NCBI RefSeq assembly: GCF_003148565.1
Contig: NZ_QGGL01000011.1
Coordinates: 112,082 to 176,081 of the forward strand
Direction of reading: 5' to 3'
Length of the DNA: 64,000 bases
DNA from: Tumebacillus permanentifrigoris
Lineage (GTDB): Bacteria > Bacillota > Bacilli > Tumebacillales > Tumebacillaceae
The translations under genes and the position numbers were made by a program. Under the pieces are notes generated by a model. It made no database searches and was not told the DNA's origin. It saw nothing but the letters and a program-made list of their open reading frames with translations. Shown piece after piece: positions 53,272-61,681 of the stretch. Position 1 is the stretch's first letter, and the number at the start of each line of letters is the position of its first letter.

Positions 53272-53966
53272 TGGACGATCTCACTTCGCCCATGTTGATC
53301 GGACAGCGCCTTCGCGAGCGGGAGCGCTTTTTTCGGACGGTGGTGGCTGGCGTCCATCCGTTGGCGCAACTCGCGGGCTGCACGTTCTGGTTCGAGATCC
53401 GCCATGACCGCACCGATGACGGCGATGCCGGCAACACCAGTCGCGAGCACCTCGTCGATGTTCTCCATCGTGATGCCGCCGATCGCCAGCACCGGGATGT
53501 TCACGGCATCAACCACTCGACGCAGGGCATCCACTCCGCGCGGAGGCAGGCCCGGCTTGGAATTGGTGGCAAAGATATGGCCATAGGTGATGTAACTGGC
53601 CCCGACTTGCTCTGCTTTCACCGCTTCCTCGACGGAGTGTACCGAGCACCCGATCCATTGATCTCCCTGCATCAGCGGACGCGTGGCGGCGATCGGCAAG
53701 CTCTTGGCTGCCAGATGGACGCCTTCAGCCCCGGTCGCCAACGCCACATCCACGCGGTCGTTGATCAACAGTCCAGCACCTGCCCCGCGGATCGCGGGCC
53801 GTATCGCTTCCGCCAACCTATACAAATCCAGCGCCGGCGCCGACTTGTACCGCAATTGGATCACATCGGCCCCCCCGCGCACAGCTGCTTCTACAATGTC
53901 ATACAGTTCTTGGGATTGCCGCTTGCCATCGGTGATGACATGCAATTGAAATCTTGATTCGGACAC
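53268..53966 (-). CDS. tenI: Thiazole tautomerase TenI (ThiE-like fold)
   Basis: A 232-residue TIM barrel of the ThiE/TenI family: VIQLRYKSAP, LLINDRVDVAL, GVHL, and YITYGHIFATNSKPGLPPRG. The SVHSVEEAV segment has the histidine characteristic of TenI (a serine in many ThiE), supporting tautomerase over thiamine-phosphate synthase. GTG 53966 follows AGAAGG. It precedes thiO in the same order as in B. subtilis. No TPP riboswitch sequence (CTGAGA and its partners) is visible upstream. Confidence 0.85.
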   Translation of the reverse strand: MSESRFQLHVITDGKRQSQELYDIVEAAVRGGADVIQLRYKSAPALDLYRLAEAIRPAIRGAGAGLLINDRVDVALATGAEGVHLAAKSLPIAATRPLMQGDQWIGCSVHSVEEAVKAEQVGASYITYGHIFATNSKPGLPPRGVDALRRVVDAVNIPVLAIGGITMENIDEVLATGVAGIAVIGAVMADLEPERAARELRQRMDASHHRPKKALPLAKALSDQHGRSEIVQ

Positions 53967-54143
53967 AACGAAAACCTTCTTCCATCCTGGGATTCGGTCC
54001 AAGAGGCCACCGTTCCATTTTACGGTGCGCATCAATCCACCTGAGCCCATGCAAGAATCAGGGTATCACATGGACTTACCCGCGACAACTGGGCTACAAT
54101 AAGAGAATGGAGTCATTTGCCATGTTCAGAGGAGGATTCATCG

Positions 54144-54578
54144 ATGTTTATCACCGATTCACACCGCAGCCAGATTCGCGGCTACCTGACGCTTATGGAG
54201 CAGCAGTTCCATGTGTTGCAAGTGCTCGCGGACCACACGGAGGAACAATTCCTCGCACAACCGATCCTGCAAGCTGCAGGAGAGCGTTCCCTACATATCG
54301 CGTTGGAATGCCTGACCGACATCGGCAACTTGATCATCGACGCGCTGGTCATGCGTGACGCCGCCTCCTATGAGGACATTTTCGAGATCCTCACCGAGGA
54401 GCAGGTCTTCACCCGCGACTTTTACGAGCACTTCATCGGCGCGATCCGCTTTCGCAAGCTGCTCGCCCACGAATATCTGCGCTTGGAAAAAGCGGACGTG
54501 TGGCACGCCGTCCGCACCTACGCACAAGACTTTGCGACGATTCGCGACTCGATTGCTACCTATGTAAAATTGGGGTGA
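54144..54578 (+). CDS. yutE: HepT/YutE-like DUF86 protein
   Basis: A 144-residue helical protein of the HepT/DUF86 family. RKLLAHEYLR matches the Rx4-6HxY motif of HepT RNase toxins. In toxin-antitoxin pairs HepT stands next to MntA, a nucleotidyltransferase that modifies the motif tyrosine; no MntA-like gene is adjacent. B. subtilis YutE is a solitary relative of the same length. AGAGGAGG precedes the ATG. The ABC exporter genes follow within ten bases. Confidence 0.83.
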   Translation: MFITDSHRSQIRGYLTLMEQQFHVLQVLADHTEEQFLAQPILQAAGERSLHIALECLTDIGNLIIDALVMRDAASYEDIFEILTEEQVFTRDFYEHFIGAIRFRKLLAHEYLRLEKADVWHAVRTYAQDFATIRDSIATYVKLG

Positions 54579-54587
54579 CACTTGGCG

Positions 54588-55574
54588 ATGACCAACGGAA
54601 TAGTGGTCGAACATCTCAGCAAGCACTTTAAAGTCCACGAGCGTGAGGCCGGACTCCGTGGAGCCTTGCACTCACTGCTCAAACGCAGTTTCCACACCGT
54701 GCGAGCGGTCGATGATATCTCCTTCACGATTGAACCAGGCGAGATCGTCGGCTTCCTCGGTCCCAACGGTGCTGGCAAGACCACGACGATGAAGATGTTG
54801 AGCGGCCTGCTCCATCCATCTGGCGGTCGCGTCAACGTTGGCGGCTTTGTGCCGTTCCAGCAAAAAGAAGCGTTTAAAAAACGCATCACCCTCGTGATGG
54901 GGCAGAAGTCACAGTTGATCTGGGACATCCCGGCGAGCGAAACGTTTTTGATCAACCAAGCGATCTATGAGATTCCCGACGCCCAGTTCCGCGAGACGAT
55001 GGGGGAGTTGACCCAACTGTTGGAGCTGGAACCGCTTTTGAAAAAACCGGTCCGCAACCTCTCGCTGGGCGAACGGATGAAGTGTGAGTTGGCCGCTTCG
55101 CTCCTGCACCGACCGGACATCATCTTTTTAGACGAGCCGACGATCGGTCTGGACGTGAACATGCAAGAGACGGTGCGGCGGTTCATCAAGGAGTACAACG
55201 AGCGCTTTAACGCGACGATCCTGCTGACCAGCCACTATATGGCGGACGTCACGGCGCTGTGCAAGCGCGTGATCATCATCAACCACGGCCACATCCCGTT
55301 CGATGGCGATCTCAACCAACTGGTCAACACGCACGCACCGTTCAAAGTCGCCAAACTGGTGTTCGCCCGCCCGGTCGACCGCCATGATCTGGACAAGTAT
55401 GGCGAGGTCCTCCAGTATGAGTATCCCCAAGCCTCGATCCAAATTCCGCGTGCGGCCGTATCGGAGCAGGCTTCCCGGATGCTCGCAGAGTTGCCGGTGC
55501 AGGACTTCACGATTGAAGACCCGCCGATGGAGGATGTGATCGGGATGGCGTTCGCCGCCGAGGAGGGCGCATGA
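54588..55574 (+). CDS. ABC transporter ATP-binding protein (ABC-2 exporter)
   Basis: A 328-residue ATPase: Walker A GPNGAGKTTTMKML, signature LSLGERMKCELAASL, Walker B IIFLDEPTIGLD, and a C-terminal extension of about 80 residues as in natural-product-type exporters. TTG 54582 is an alternative start. It is followed by two DUF990-type permeases, with a four-base overlap to the first. Substrate unknown. Confidence 0.92.
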   Translation: MTNGIVVEHLSKHFKVHEREAGLRGALHSLLKRSFHTVRAVDDISFTIEPGEIVGFLGPNGAGKTTTMKMLSGLLHPSGGRVNVGGFVPFQQKEAFKKRITLVMGQKSQLIWDIPASETFLINQAIYEIPDAQFRETMGELTQLLELEPLLKKPVRNLSLGERMKCELAASLLHRPDIIFLDEPTIGLDVNMQETVRRFIKEYNERFNATILLTSHYMADVTALCKRVIIINHGHIPFDGDLNQLVNTHAPFKVAKLVFARPVDRHDLDKYGEVLQYEYPQASIQIPRAAVSEQASRMLAELPVQDFTIEDPPMEDVIGMAFAAEEGA

Positions 55575-56380
55575 GCAACCTCAGCAAACTCTGGCGAATC
55601 TACAGCCGTTGGATGAAGATCCACTGGGCGATCCTGCTCGAATACCGCGGCGATACGTTTTTCTACATGATGGGCGGATTCATCTCGCCAATCGTCACGC
55701 TCGCCGTGTGGATGAGCGTCTCGGGCGGCGGTACGATCGGCAGTTATGACACGCGTGATTTCATCCTCTATTTTCTGAGCATCATGTTCGTCTCCCGGCT
55801 CACCGCATCGTGGGACGCTTGGGAGATCGAGGTCCATCTGCGCGAGGGGACGCTGTCGGGCTTTCTGTTGCGACCTTCGTCCTATCTGCATTATCGACTG
55901 GCGGAGAACCTCGTCTACAAATTGTTCTACGGTGTGGTGATGCTCATCGCGTGGGCGATTGCGTGGCCGCTGACCGAAGCGGTGCAGATCTCGTTAGAAC
56001 CGCTTCACTTGCTGACCATCGTGCTGGCGATCTTGCTCGCCTGTGCGACCCGCTATCTGTTTTATTACAACTTGGGGATGCTCGGGTTCTGGACGACGCG
56101 CACGGGGGCGATCGTGGGACTCGTGGAAGCGATTTCAATGTTTCTCTCCGGGCGTATCGCCCCATATGCGCTACTGCCTGATTGGGTAAAAGCGTCGCAG
56201 AGCTACACGCCTTTTTACTGGAACCTCGGTTTCCCGGTCGATTTGATGACTGTCAAACTGAGCGGACCCGCCGTCTGGCAAGGGCTGGGCATCCAAGTGT
56301 TGTGGCTGGTGCTCTTCATCGCCGCGTATCAATTGTTGTGGCGGCGGGGCCTGCGCAAGTACAGCGCGGTGGGAGGATGA
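55571..56380 (+). CDS. ABC-2 family permease (DUF990 type), first
   Basis: A 269-residue membrane protein with about six helices and the ABC-2/DUF990 layout (HWAILLEYRGDTFFYMMGG at the start, LREGTLSGFLLRPSSYL in the middle). It overlaps the ATPase stop codon (ATGA) and is five bases before the second permease, so the three genes make one exporter. Confidence 0.88.
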   Translation: MSNLSKLWRIYSRWMKIHWAILLEYRGDTFFYMMGGFISPIVTLAVWMSVSGGGTIGSYDTRDFILYFLSIMFVSRLTASWDAWEIEVHLREGTLSGFLLRPSSYLHYRLAENLVYKLFYGVVMLIAWAIAWPLTEAVQISLEPLHLLTIVLAILLACATRYLFYYNLGMLGFWTTRTGAIVGLVEAISMFLSGRIAPYALLPDWVKASQSYTPFYWNLGFPVDLMTVKLSGPAVWQGLGIQVLWLVLFIAAYQLLWRRGLRKYSAVGG

Positions 56381-56384
56381 GGCG

Positions 56385-57182
56385 ATGAAAAAAGCGCTGC
56401 GTTACAGCCGCTTGTTGTTTTTGATGGTGAAGCTCGCGATCTCCGAGGAGATGGAGTACCGCTCGAACTTTTTTGCCAACGTGCTCAGCACGGTGTCGGG
56501 CCTGTTTGTATCGCTGCTGACGTTGCAGGTGTTTTTTAACCAGACCCAAGCGATTGGCGGGTGGAGTTTTGAGCAAGTGTTGGTGTTGCTCGGGATCTTT
56601 AACGCGCTGGACGGCGTGGTCAAGATGGTGCTGCGTCCGAACATTGGGCGCATCGTCCAGCATATCCGCAAGGGCACGCTGGACCTGATCCTCACCAAGC
56701 CGGTCGACAGCCAATTCTACGTCTCGTTCCGCCATATTCTGTTCTGGCCGATCACCGATGTGCTGATGGGGCTGGGCCTCGTCGTTTATGGGGTGCTGCA
56801 GATGGGGATTGCCATCACGGTGACGAATCTGTTGTGGTTCGCTCTGTTGTTCGTGGCGGCCTTGGTGACGCTCTATGGGATCTGGATGCTGCTGATGACG
56901 ATGTCGTTCTGGTTTGTGAAGGTAGAGAACTTGACGTTCCTGTTCACTTCGCTGTTTGAGACAGCGAGGTTCCCGGTGCAAGTCTATCGGGGCATCCTGC
57001 GTGCGTTGTTGACCTATGTGTTCCCGGTGGCGGTGTTGACCACGTTCCCGGCCGCTGCGCTGGTTGGCAAACTGAACGGGACGGACGCGCTGATCTCCGT
57101 GAGTATTGCGGTGCTGATGGTTGTGGTGGCACGCCAATTTTGGAAGATGGCCTTGCGCAACTACACCAGTGCCAGTTCATGA
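56385..57182 (+). CDS. ABC-2 family permease (DUF990 type), second
   Basis: A 265-residue permease related to the previous one (EEMEYRSNFFANVL near the start; IRKGTLDLILTKPVDSQFY in the middle, parallel to the first copy's LREGTLSG). GGGAGG lies nine bases upstream, inside the previous gene's end. It probably pairs with the first permease to form the channel. Confidence 0.88.
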   Translation: MKKALRYSRLLFLMVKLAISEEMEYRSNFFANVLSTVSGLFVSLLTLQVFFNQTQAIGGWSFEQVLVLLGIFNALDGVVKMVLRPNIGRIVQHIRKGTLDLILTKPVDSQFYVSFRHILFWPITDVLMGLGLVVYGVLQMGIAITVTNLLWFALLFVAALVTLYGIWMLLMTMSFWFVKVENLTFLFTSLFETARFPVQVYRGILRALLTYVFPVAVLTTFPAAALVGKLNGTDALISVSIAVLMVVVARQFWKMALRNYTSASS

Positions 57183-57246
57183 GGCTTTAAAAAAACCGAG
57201 TTATGTAGTAAGATAACTTGGAATAAAATTTTTCCTGTAGCACATG

Positions 57247-57278
57247 AAAAACCCAAGGAGTCAATTCGACTCCCTGGG
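57247..57278 (-). terminator. Terminator overlapping the end of the LysM-3D gene
   Basis: On the minus strand CCCAGGGAGTC pairs with GACTCCTTGGG around GAATT, then TTTTTC. The stem overlaps the last codons and the stop of the gene. Confidence 0.85.
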
Positions 57279-58034
57279 CCCTTCCTCTATGATATAGACA
57301 TTGGCTTGCTTAACTCCGAAGTCGCGGGCGATTCGATCGTCGTTGAAAAACACGTCGATATGTGGACCCTTGACTGCTCCGCCGGTATCCTCTGCGTAGC
57401 GCGGCCCAATACCAGGGATATACACGACACTGTGCAGGGGGATGAGGTCCGGGTCGACCGCGATGGTCAGCCCTTCTTTGGCGTCACGACCGCTGGCGGT
57501 GATGCCATACCCCTTGTCGCCCGGATGTTTCCCGGTGGATTCGAAGGAGTTCGTGTAGGCCGTCAACTTGCAAGCGATTTTGCGCAGGTACTGGTTCGGC
57601 TCCCCACTGCTGGACGTGGTCACAGTGGCGGCGATGTTACCAAGTTCCTCGCGCGTCTTGGTGTGCTTCACCGTGTTGACCGGAACTTGCAACTGCGTGC
57701 CCACCTTGAGATTGTCGGGGTTGATCTCTGGATTGTGCTGCAGGATGTTCTCGATCTTGGTGTTGTACTGAGTTGCAATCTCGAACAGCGTATCGCCTTC
57801 TACAATCGTGTGTCGCGCCATCTGGGGCTGCTTGTCCACTTGCAGCGGGGCCGGAGTGACCGCTGCAGGTGCTTGTGCGTGAAGCGACTTCAGGACAGGG
57901 GAGGCTTTCGAGTGCAACTCCAGAGGTTTGACCGCGATGTGAATCAGCGGTTGGGCCTCACTGACGTGATGGCCGACGGTTGACCACAGCAACAATGTGG
58001 TCAACGCGACCATCACCATACTTCGTGGTTGCAT
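57261..58034 (-). CDS. LysM and 3D-domain cell wall protein (YocH-like)
   Basis: A 257-residue secreted protein. A signal peptide (about 1-27, LLLWSTVGHHVSEAQ) is followed by a LysM domain (about 75-120, HTIVEGDTLFEIATQYN) that binds peptidoglycan and a C-terminal 3D domain (about 160-250) with the conserved aspartates in AVDPDLIPLHS, YAEDTGGAVKG and IDVFFND. This architecture matches stationary-phase muralytic proteins such as YocH, probably lytic transglycosylase-like. Confidence 0.92.
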   Translation of the reverse strand: MQPRSMVMVALTTLLLWSTVGHHVSEAQPLIHIAVKPLELHSKASPVLKSLHAQAPAAVTPAPLQVDKQPQMARHTIVEGDTLFEIATQYNTKIENILQHNPEINPDNLKVGTQLQVPVNTVKHTKTREELGNIAATVTTSSSGEPNQYLRKIACKLTAYTNSFESTGKHPGDKGYGITASGRDAKEGLTIAVDPDLIPLHSVVYIPGIGPRYAEDTGGAVKGPHIDVFFNDDRIARDFGVKQANVYIIEEGPRESN

Positions 58035-58192
58035 GGCGTGTCGTCACTCCTCGAAGCGTTGAAGTGTGTTTTCGTAAACCAGTCATACTGTCCCCGTTGT
58101 TGGCTTGCTCTATACATGATTCGATTGGCAGACTGAGATGGGCTCACGTAAGTTAAACTATTTCCGAGGAAATACAGAGAGGAAGTTGTCCA

Positions 58193-59377
58193 ATGAGTAA
58201 ACACGATTTTTCGAAGCTGGGCTACAACACACGCATCCTGCACGCAGGTCACAAAATCGACCCGACCACCGGCTCGCACAACATGCCGATCTACCAGACC
58301 TCCACGTTTGTATTTGAAGATGCGGATCAAGGAGCGGCGCGTTTTGGCGGAACTGATCCGGGGTACAAATACAGCCGACTCGGCAACCCGAACACGGATG
58401 CGTTGGCGGAAAAAATCGCAGCGCTGGAGAACGCAGAAATGGGTCTCTGCTTCGGTTCTGGGATGGCGGCGATCTCGACGGTCATGTTGCACTTGGTGCA
58501 AGCGGGGGATCACATCTTGGCAGCAGATGCGCTGTACGGCGCGACCTTTGCGCTTTTTGACAAGACGTTTAAAAAGTATGGCGTCGAAACGACGTGGGTG
58601 GACACCTCTGATGTAGAGCAAGTAAAAGCAGCGATTCAACCGAACACCAAAGTCATCTACTTGGAAACGCCGGCGAATCCGACGATGAAGATGGCCGACA
58701 TCGCGGCAATTTCGGAGCTGACCAAGGGGACCGACATGAAAGTCGTCGTCGACAACACGTTCATGTCCCCGTATTACCAAAAACCGATCGACCTCGGCGC
58801 ACATGTCTCGATCCACAGTGCAACCAAGTACATCGGCGGTCATGGGGATGTTGTCGGTGGGATCGCCGTGGGCTATGCGGACATCTTCAAACCGCTGTTT
58901 GGCACCTTGAAGGAACATGGGCCGATCATGGGGCCGTTCGATGCGTTCCTGCTCAACCGCGGGGTGAAAACGCTGGCGCTGCGCATGGAACAGCACAACA
59001 AAAACGCGATCGCCGTCGCGAAGTTTTTGGAAAGCCACCCGGAAGTGGTTGACGTGTACTACCCAGGTCTCGAATCGCATCCGCAGCATGAGTTGGCGAA
59101 ACGTCAGATGAGCGGGTTTGGCGGGACGTTGTCGTTTGAAGTGAAGTCGTTTGAGAAGGGCAAGTCGCTGATGAACAACGTCAAGTTGGCACATCTGGCG
59201 GTCTCGTTGGGGGATGTTCACACGCTGATCCAGCACCCGGCGTCGATGACGCATGCGATTATGCCCAAAGCCGAGCGGGAAGCGGTGGGGATTACGGACG
59301 GCCTGATCCGCCTGTCGGTGGGGATTGAGGACGTCGAGGACATCATCCAAGATCTGGATCAAGCGCTGCGGGCGTAG
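58193..59377 (+). CDS. Cys/Met-metabolism PLP enzyme (methionine or cystathionine gamma-lyase)
   Basis: A 394-residue fold-type I PLP enzyme. YSRLGNPNTDALAEKIA, LYGATFALFDKTF, and the PLP lysine in SATKYIGGHGDVVGG are diagnostic. Methionine gamma-lyase carries a cysteine right after the LYG motif; here it is alanine, so cystathionine gamma-lyase or a broader gamma-lyase is at least as likely. AGAGGAAG precedes the ATG. No SAM or T-box leader is visible in front of it. Confidence 0.85.
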   Translation: MSKHDFSKLGYNTRILHAGHKIDPTTGSHNMPIYQTSTFVFEDADQGAARFGGTDPGYKYSRLGNPNTDALAEKIAALENAEMGLCFGSGMAAISTVMLHLVQAGDHILAADALYGATFALFDKTFKKYGVETTWVDTSDVEQVKAAIQPNTKVIYLETPANPTMKMADIAAISELTKGTDMKVVVDNTFMSPYYQKPIDLGAHVSIHSATKYIGGHGDVVGGIAVGYADIFKPLFGTLKEHGPIMGPFDAFLLNRGVKTLALRMEQHNKNAIAVAKFLESHPEVVDVYYPGLESHPQHELAKRQMSGFGGTLSFEVKSFEKGKSLMNNVKLAHLAVSLGDVHTLIQHPASMTHAIMPKAEREAVGITDGLIRLSVGIEDVEDIIQDLDQALRA

Positions 59378-59447
59378 GGGATCTTTACACGTTGGCGTAT
59401 CATCGGTAACCAGTAGTTGCATGCCGTGATAGGCTGTATTGAGGAAG

Positions 59448-59847
59448 GGTAACAGGTCTTGTACCGTCCGTTCACAAATGAAGGCAGCGAAGGCAGCACC
59501 ACGGATCTCTCGTCCTTTACAGGAGGAGGGGTCCGTTTTTTGCTACTCTAGAACAGACACGAATCGACATTGAAACACCGTGTTGAAGCGCTGGGACTGT
59601 CAGTGTCCAACGCCAAGCACGCTTGGCAGAATCGATCAAGGAGATCGTGGAACACGTGCCGCACGCGTACCGTAAACTGACTGAACAGTTCATTTTGGTT
59701 GTGCTGACAGATGGTCAAAAACGTGCCTAATATGCGGCTCAGCGCACGATCGACGGTGTTCGACAAGCGGTTGGAATCGTTACTGTCTAGCCCATTCCCC
59801 CGAAATTTATGCAGATGCCCTCTAGATTTTTGACGGAGACCTGTTAC
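59448..59847. other. Gene-free segment: decayed leader and gene debris between short inverted repeats
   Basis: The 540 bases between the gamma-lyase and the second korA contain no intact gene. TAACAGGTCT (59450-59459) and AGACCTGTTA (59837-59846) form a 10-bp inverted repeat about 400 bases apart. Between them are a T-box-like terminator (59481-59541) and, at about 59580-59730, plus-strand frame pieces such as RLAESIKEIVEHVPHAYRKL ending in DGQKRA and a stop, with an upstream frameshift. The pieces look like the C-terminus of a lost gene I cannot name. Confidence 0.45.
59481..59541 (+). promoter_or_regulatory. Degenerate T-box-like antiterminator/terminator
   Basis: AAGGCAGCACCACGG resembles the T-box core AGGGTGGNACCACGG, and it is followed by TCTCGTCCTTTACAGGA and GGTCCGTTTTTT in the arrangement usual for T-box terminators. 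The bases that should pair with the tRNA acceptor end (TGGN) are changed to CAGC, and the upstream stem I is not recognisable in the short space after the gamma-lyase. It may still terminate the gamma-lyase transcript. Confidence 0.5.
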
Positions 59848-59872
59848 AATGAAGAAGATGCAACTGTATTAT
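59844..59872 (+). promoter_or_regulatory. Candidate promoter of the second korAB
   Basis: TTACAA and TATTAT are 17 bases apart, ending 46 bases before the GTG start of korA. Confidence 0.5.
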
Positions 59873-59917
59873 ATGGCATTGGTATTAGCTATTCATTGAA
59901 CATAGGGGTGAACCTTA

Positions 59918-61681
59918 GTGAGTAAAGACCTGGGTTGGAAAGTAGGCGGAGCGCAGGGCGAAGGCATCGAGTCTACCGGCGATATCTTTGCACTGTCTCT
60001 GTTCCGTCTTGGCTATTATGTTTCCACGTACCGTCACTTCATGTCCCTGATCAAGGGCGGTCACACGAACGGTAAAGTTCGCGTTACCACCGAGAACAAG
60101 GGCCATCATGGCGACGACCTGCACATCCTGCTGGCGTTTGACCAAGAGACGATCAACTTCAACTTCCACGAACTCGTAGATGGTGGCTTCCTGATTTACG
60201 ATACTTCGATCAAGGATGCAACCGTTCCGGCTAACGACAAAGTCAACATCGTTCCGGTTCCGCTGACCGACATCGCAAAGGAATGCGGTTCCACGATCAT
60301 GAAAAACATGGTGTCCATCGGTGCAACCGCTGCGATCATCGGCCTGACCCCGGATGATTTCCGTTCCGTCTTGACCGACCGTTTCGGTTCCAAAGGTGAC
60401 GAAGTTGTCGAGAAGAACATCGAAGCGATGCAAAAAGGTTTCGACTTCTACAAAGCAAACTTCAACAACTACATCGAACTGCCGGCTCGTCCGGTTCTGA
60501 AGCCGGATCGTCTGTTCATCTCCGGCAACGAAGCGACTTCGATCGGTGCAATCGCTGGTGGCGCGCGTTTCCTCTCGCAATACCCGATCACTCCGGCAAC
60601 CGAAGTTATGTACCAAATGGTCAAAAACTTCCCGAAACTGGGCGGCGCAGTCGTCCAAGCGGAAGACGAGATCGCAGCTGTCATGATGGCAATCGGTGCT
60701 AACTACACCGGCGCGCGCGCTCTGACCGCTACCTCGGGCCCGGGCTTCTCGCTGATGATGGAAGCACTTGGTCTGGCTGGTATCTCGGAAACCCCGCTCG
60801 TCATCGTTGACGTCATGCGTGCAGGTCCGTCGACTGGCCTTCCGACCAAAACGGAACAGTCCGACCTGTTCACGATGATGTACGGTTCGCACGGTGAGAT
60901 CCCGCGGATCGTGCTGACCCCGCGCAACGTCGAAGAAGTGTTCTACATGACCAAGGAAGCGTTCAACTTGGCAGAGAAGTACCAATGCCCGGTTATCGTC
61001 GCAACCGACCTGTTCATGGGGATGAACAAATGGACTGTCGAGTCGATCGACTTCGACAAACTCCAAAACACCCGTGGCAACTTTGCTTCCCAAGAATACC
61101 TCGACTCCCTTGAAAAGGGTGAGTTCAAGCGTTTCGACGTTTCCGTGGAGAACGGCGTATCCCTGCGCACCATCCCGGGCATGAAAAACGGCCGTTTCGT
61201 TGCAATGGGTAACGAATCGGACGAAGTCGGCGTGGAGATGGAAGAAGCGGAACTGCGCGTCAAGCAAATGGATAAGCGTGCGAAGAAACTCGTCGGCTTC
61301 GACGATATCGTTGGCGCATCTTATGTAGGTGCTGAGAACGCGGAACTGCTGCTCGTGGACTTTGGTTCCACTTCCGGCATTCAACGCGAAGTATACGATG
61401 CACTGGTAGCGGAAGGCGTTTCCGTCGGTCATCTGTCCCTGGCTCGCGTGCTGCCGTTCCCGACGGTTGATGTCGCTCCGTACATCAACGCGGCGAAGAA
61501 AATCCTCGTCACTGAGCTCAACTCCACCGGTCAACTTGCTTCCCAATTGAAGCAATACGTTGGCGGTCATGAAAAGTACGAATCCTTCCTGAAATACAGT
61601 GGCGACCCGCTTCTGGTCCGTGAAGTACTGGCCAAAGCGAAGGACGTAGCAGCAAGCTTGAAAAAAGAGGTGACGCTCTAA
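59918..61681 (+). CDS. korA: 2-oxoacid:ferredoxin oxidoreductase, alpha (gamma-alpha fusion) subunit (second copy)
   Basis: A 587-residue paralogue of the 45052-46782 product with the same domain order: gamma (GWKVGGAQGEGIESTGDIF) then alpha (ATSIGAIAGGARFLSQYPIT; ATSGPGFSLMMEALGLAG). Start is GTG 59918 with AGGGGTG seven bases upstream. It overlaps korB by one base (TAATG). Codon use is strongly biased toward the pattern of highly expressed genes. Confidence 0.94.
   Translation: MSKDLGWKVGGAQGEGIESTGDIFALSLFRLGYYVSTYRHFMSLIKGGHTNGKVRVTTENKGHHGDDLHILLAFDQETINFNFHELVDGGFLIYDTSIKDATVPANDKVNIVPVPLTDIAKECGSTIMKNMVSIGATAAIIGLTPDDFRSVLTDRFGSKGDEVVEKNIEAMQKGFDFYKANFNNYIELPARPVLKPDRLFISGNEATSIGAIAGGARFLSQYPITPATEVMYQMVKNFPKLGGAVVQAEDEIAAVMMAIGANYTGARALTATSGPGFSLMMEALGLAGISETPLVIVDVMRAGPSTGLPTKTEQSDLFTMMYGSHGEIPRIVLTPRNVEEVFYMTKEAFNLAEKYQCPVIVATDLFMGMNKWTVESIDFDKLQNTRGNFASQEYLDSLEKGEFKRFDVSVENGVSLRTIPGMKNGRFVAMGNESDEVGVEMEEAELRVKQMDKRAKKLVGFDDIVGASYVGAENAELLLVDFGSTSGIQREVYDALVAEGVSVGHLSLARVLPFPTVDVAPYINAAKKILVTELNSTGQLASQLKQYVGGHEKYESFLKYSGDPLLVREVLAKAKDVAASLKKEVTL

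Noticed and set aside
53967..54143. Possible TPP riboswitch upstream of tenI-thiO
   Set aside because: The leader lacks CTGAGA and the matching ACC(C)TTTGAACCTGAT-type segment required for the aptamer.
58035..58192. Possible SAM-responsive leader ahead of the gamma-lyase
   Set aside because: No S-box core sequences or terminator/antiterminator arrangement is present in the 158 bases.
58013..59422. A 469-codon minus-strand frame across the gamma-lyase gene, starting near MQLLVTDDTPT
   Set aside because: Nearly all of it is antisense to a clear PLP enzyme. The short part beyond the lyase was considered as a gene remnant but does not resemble anything I know.
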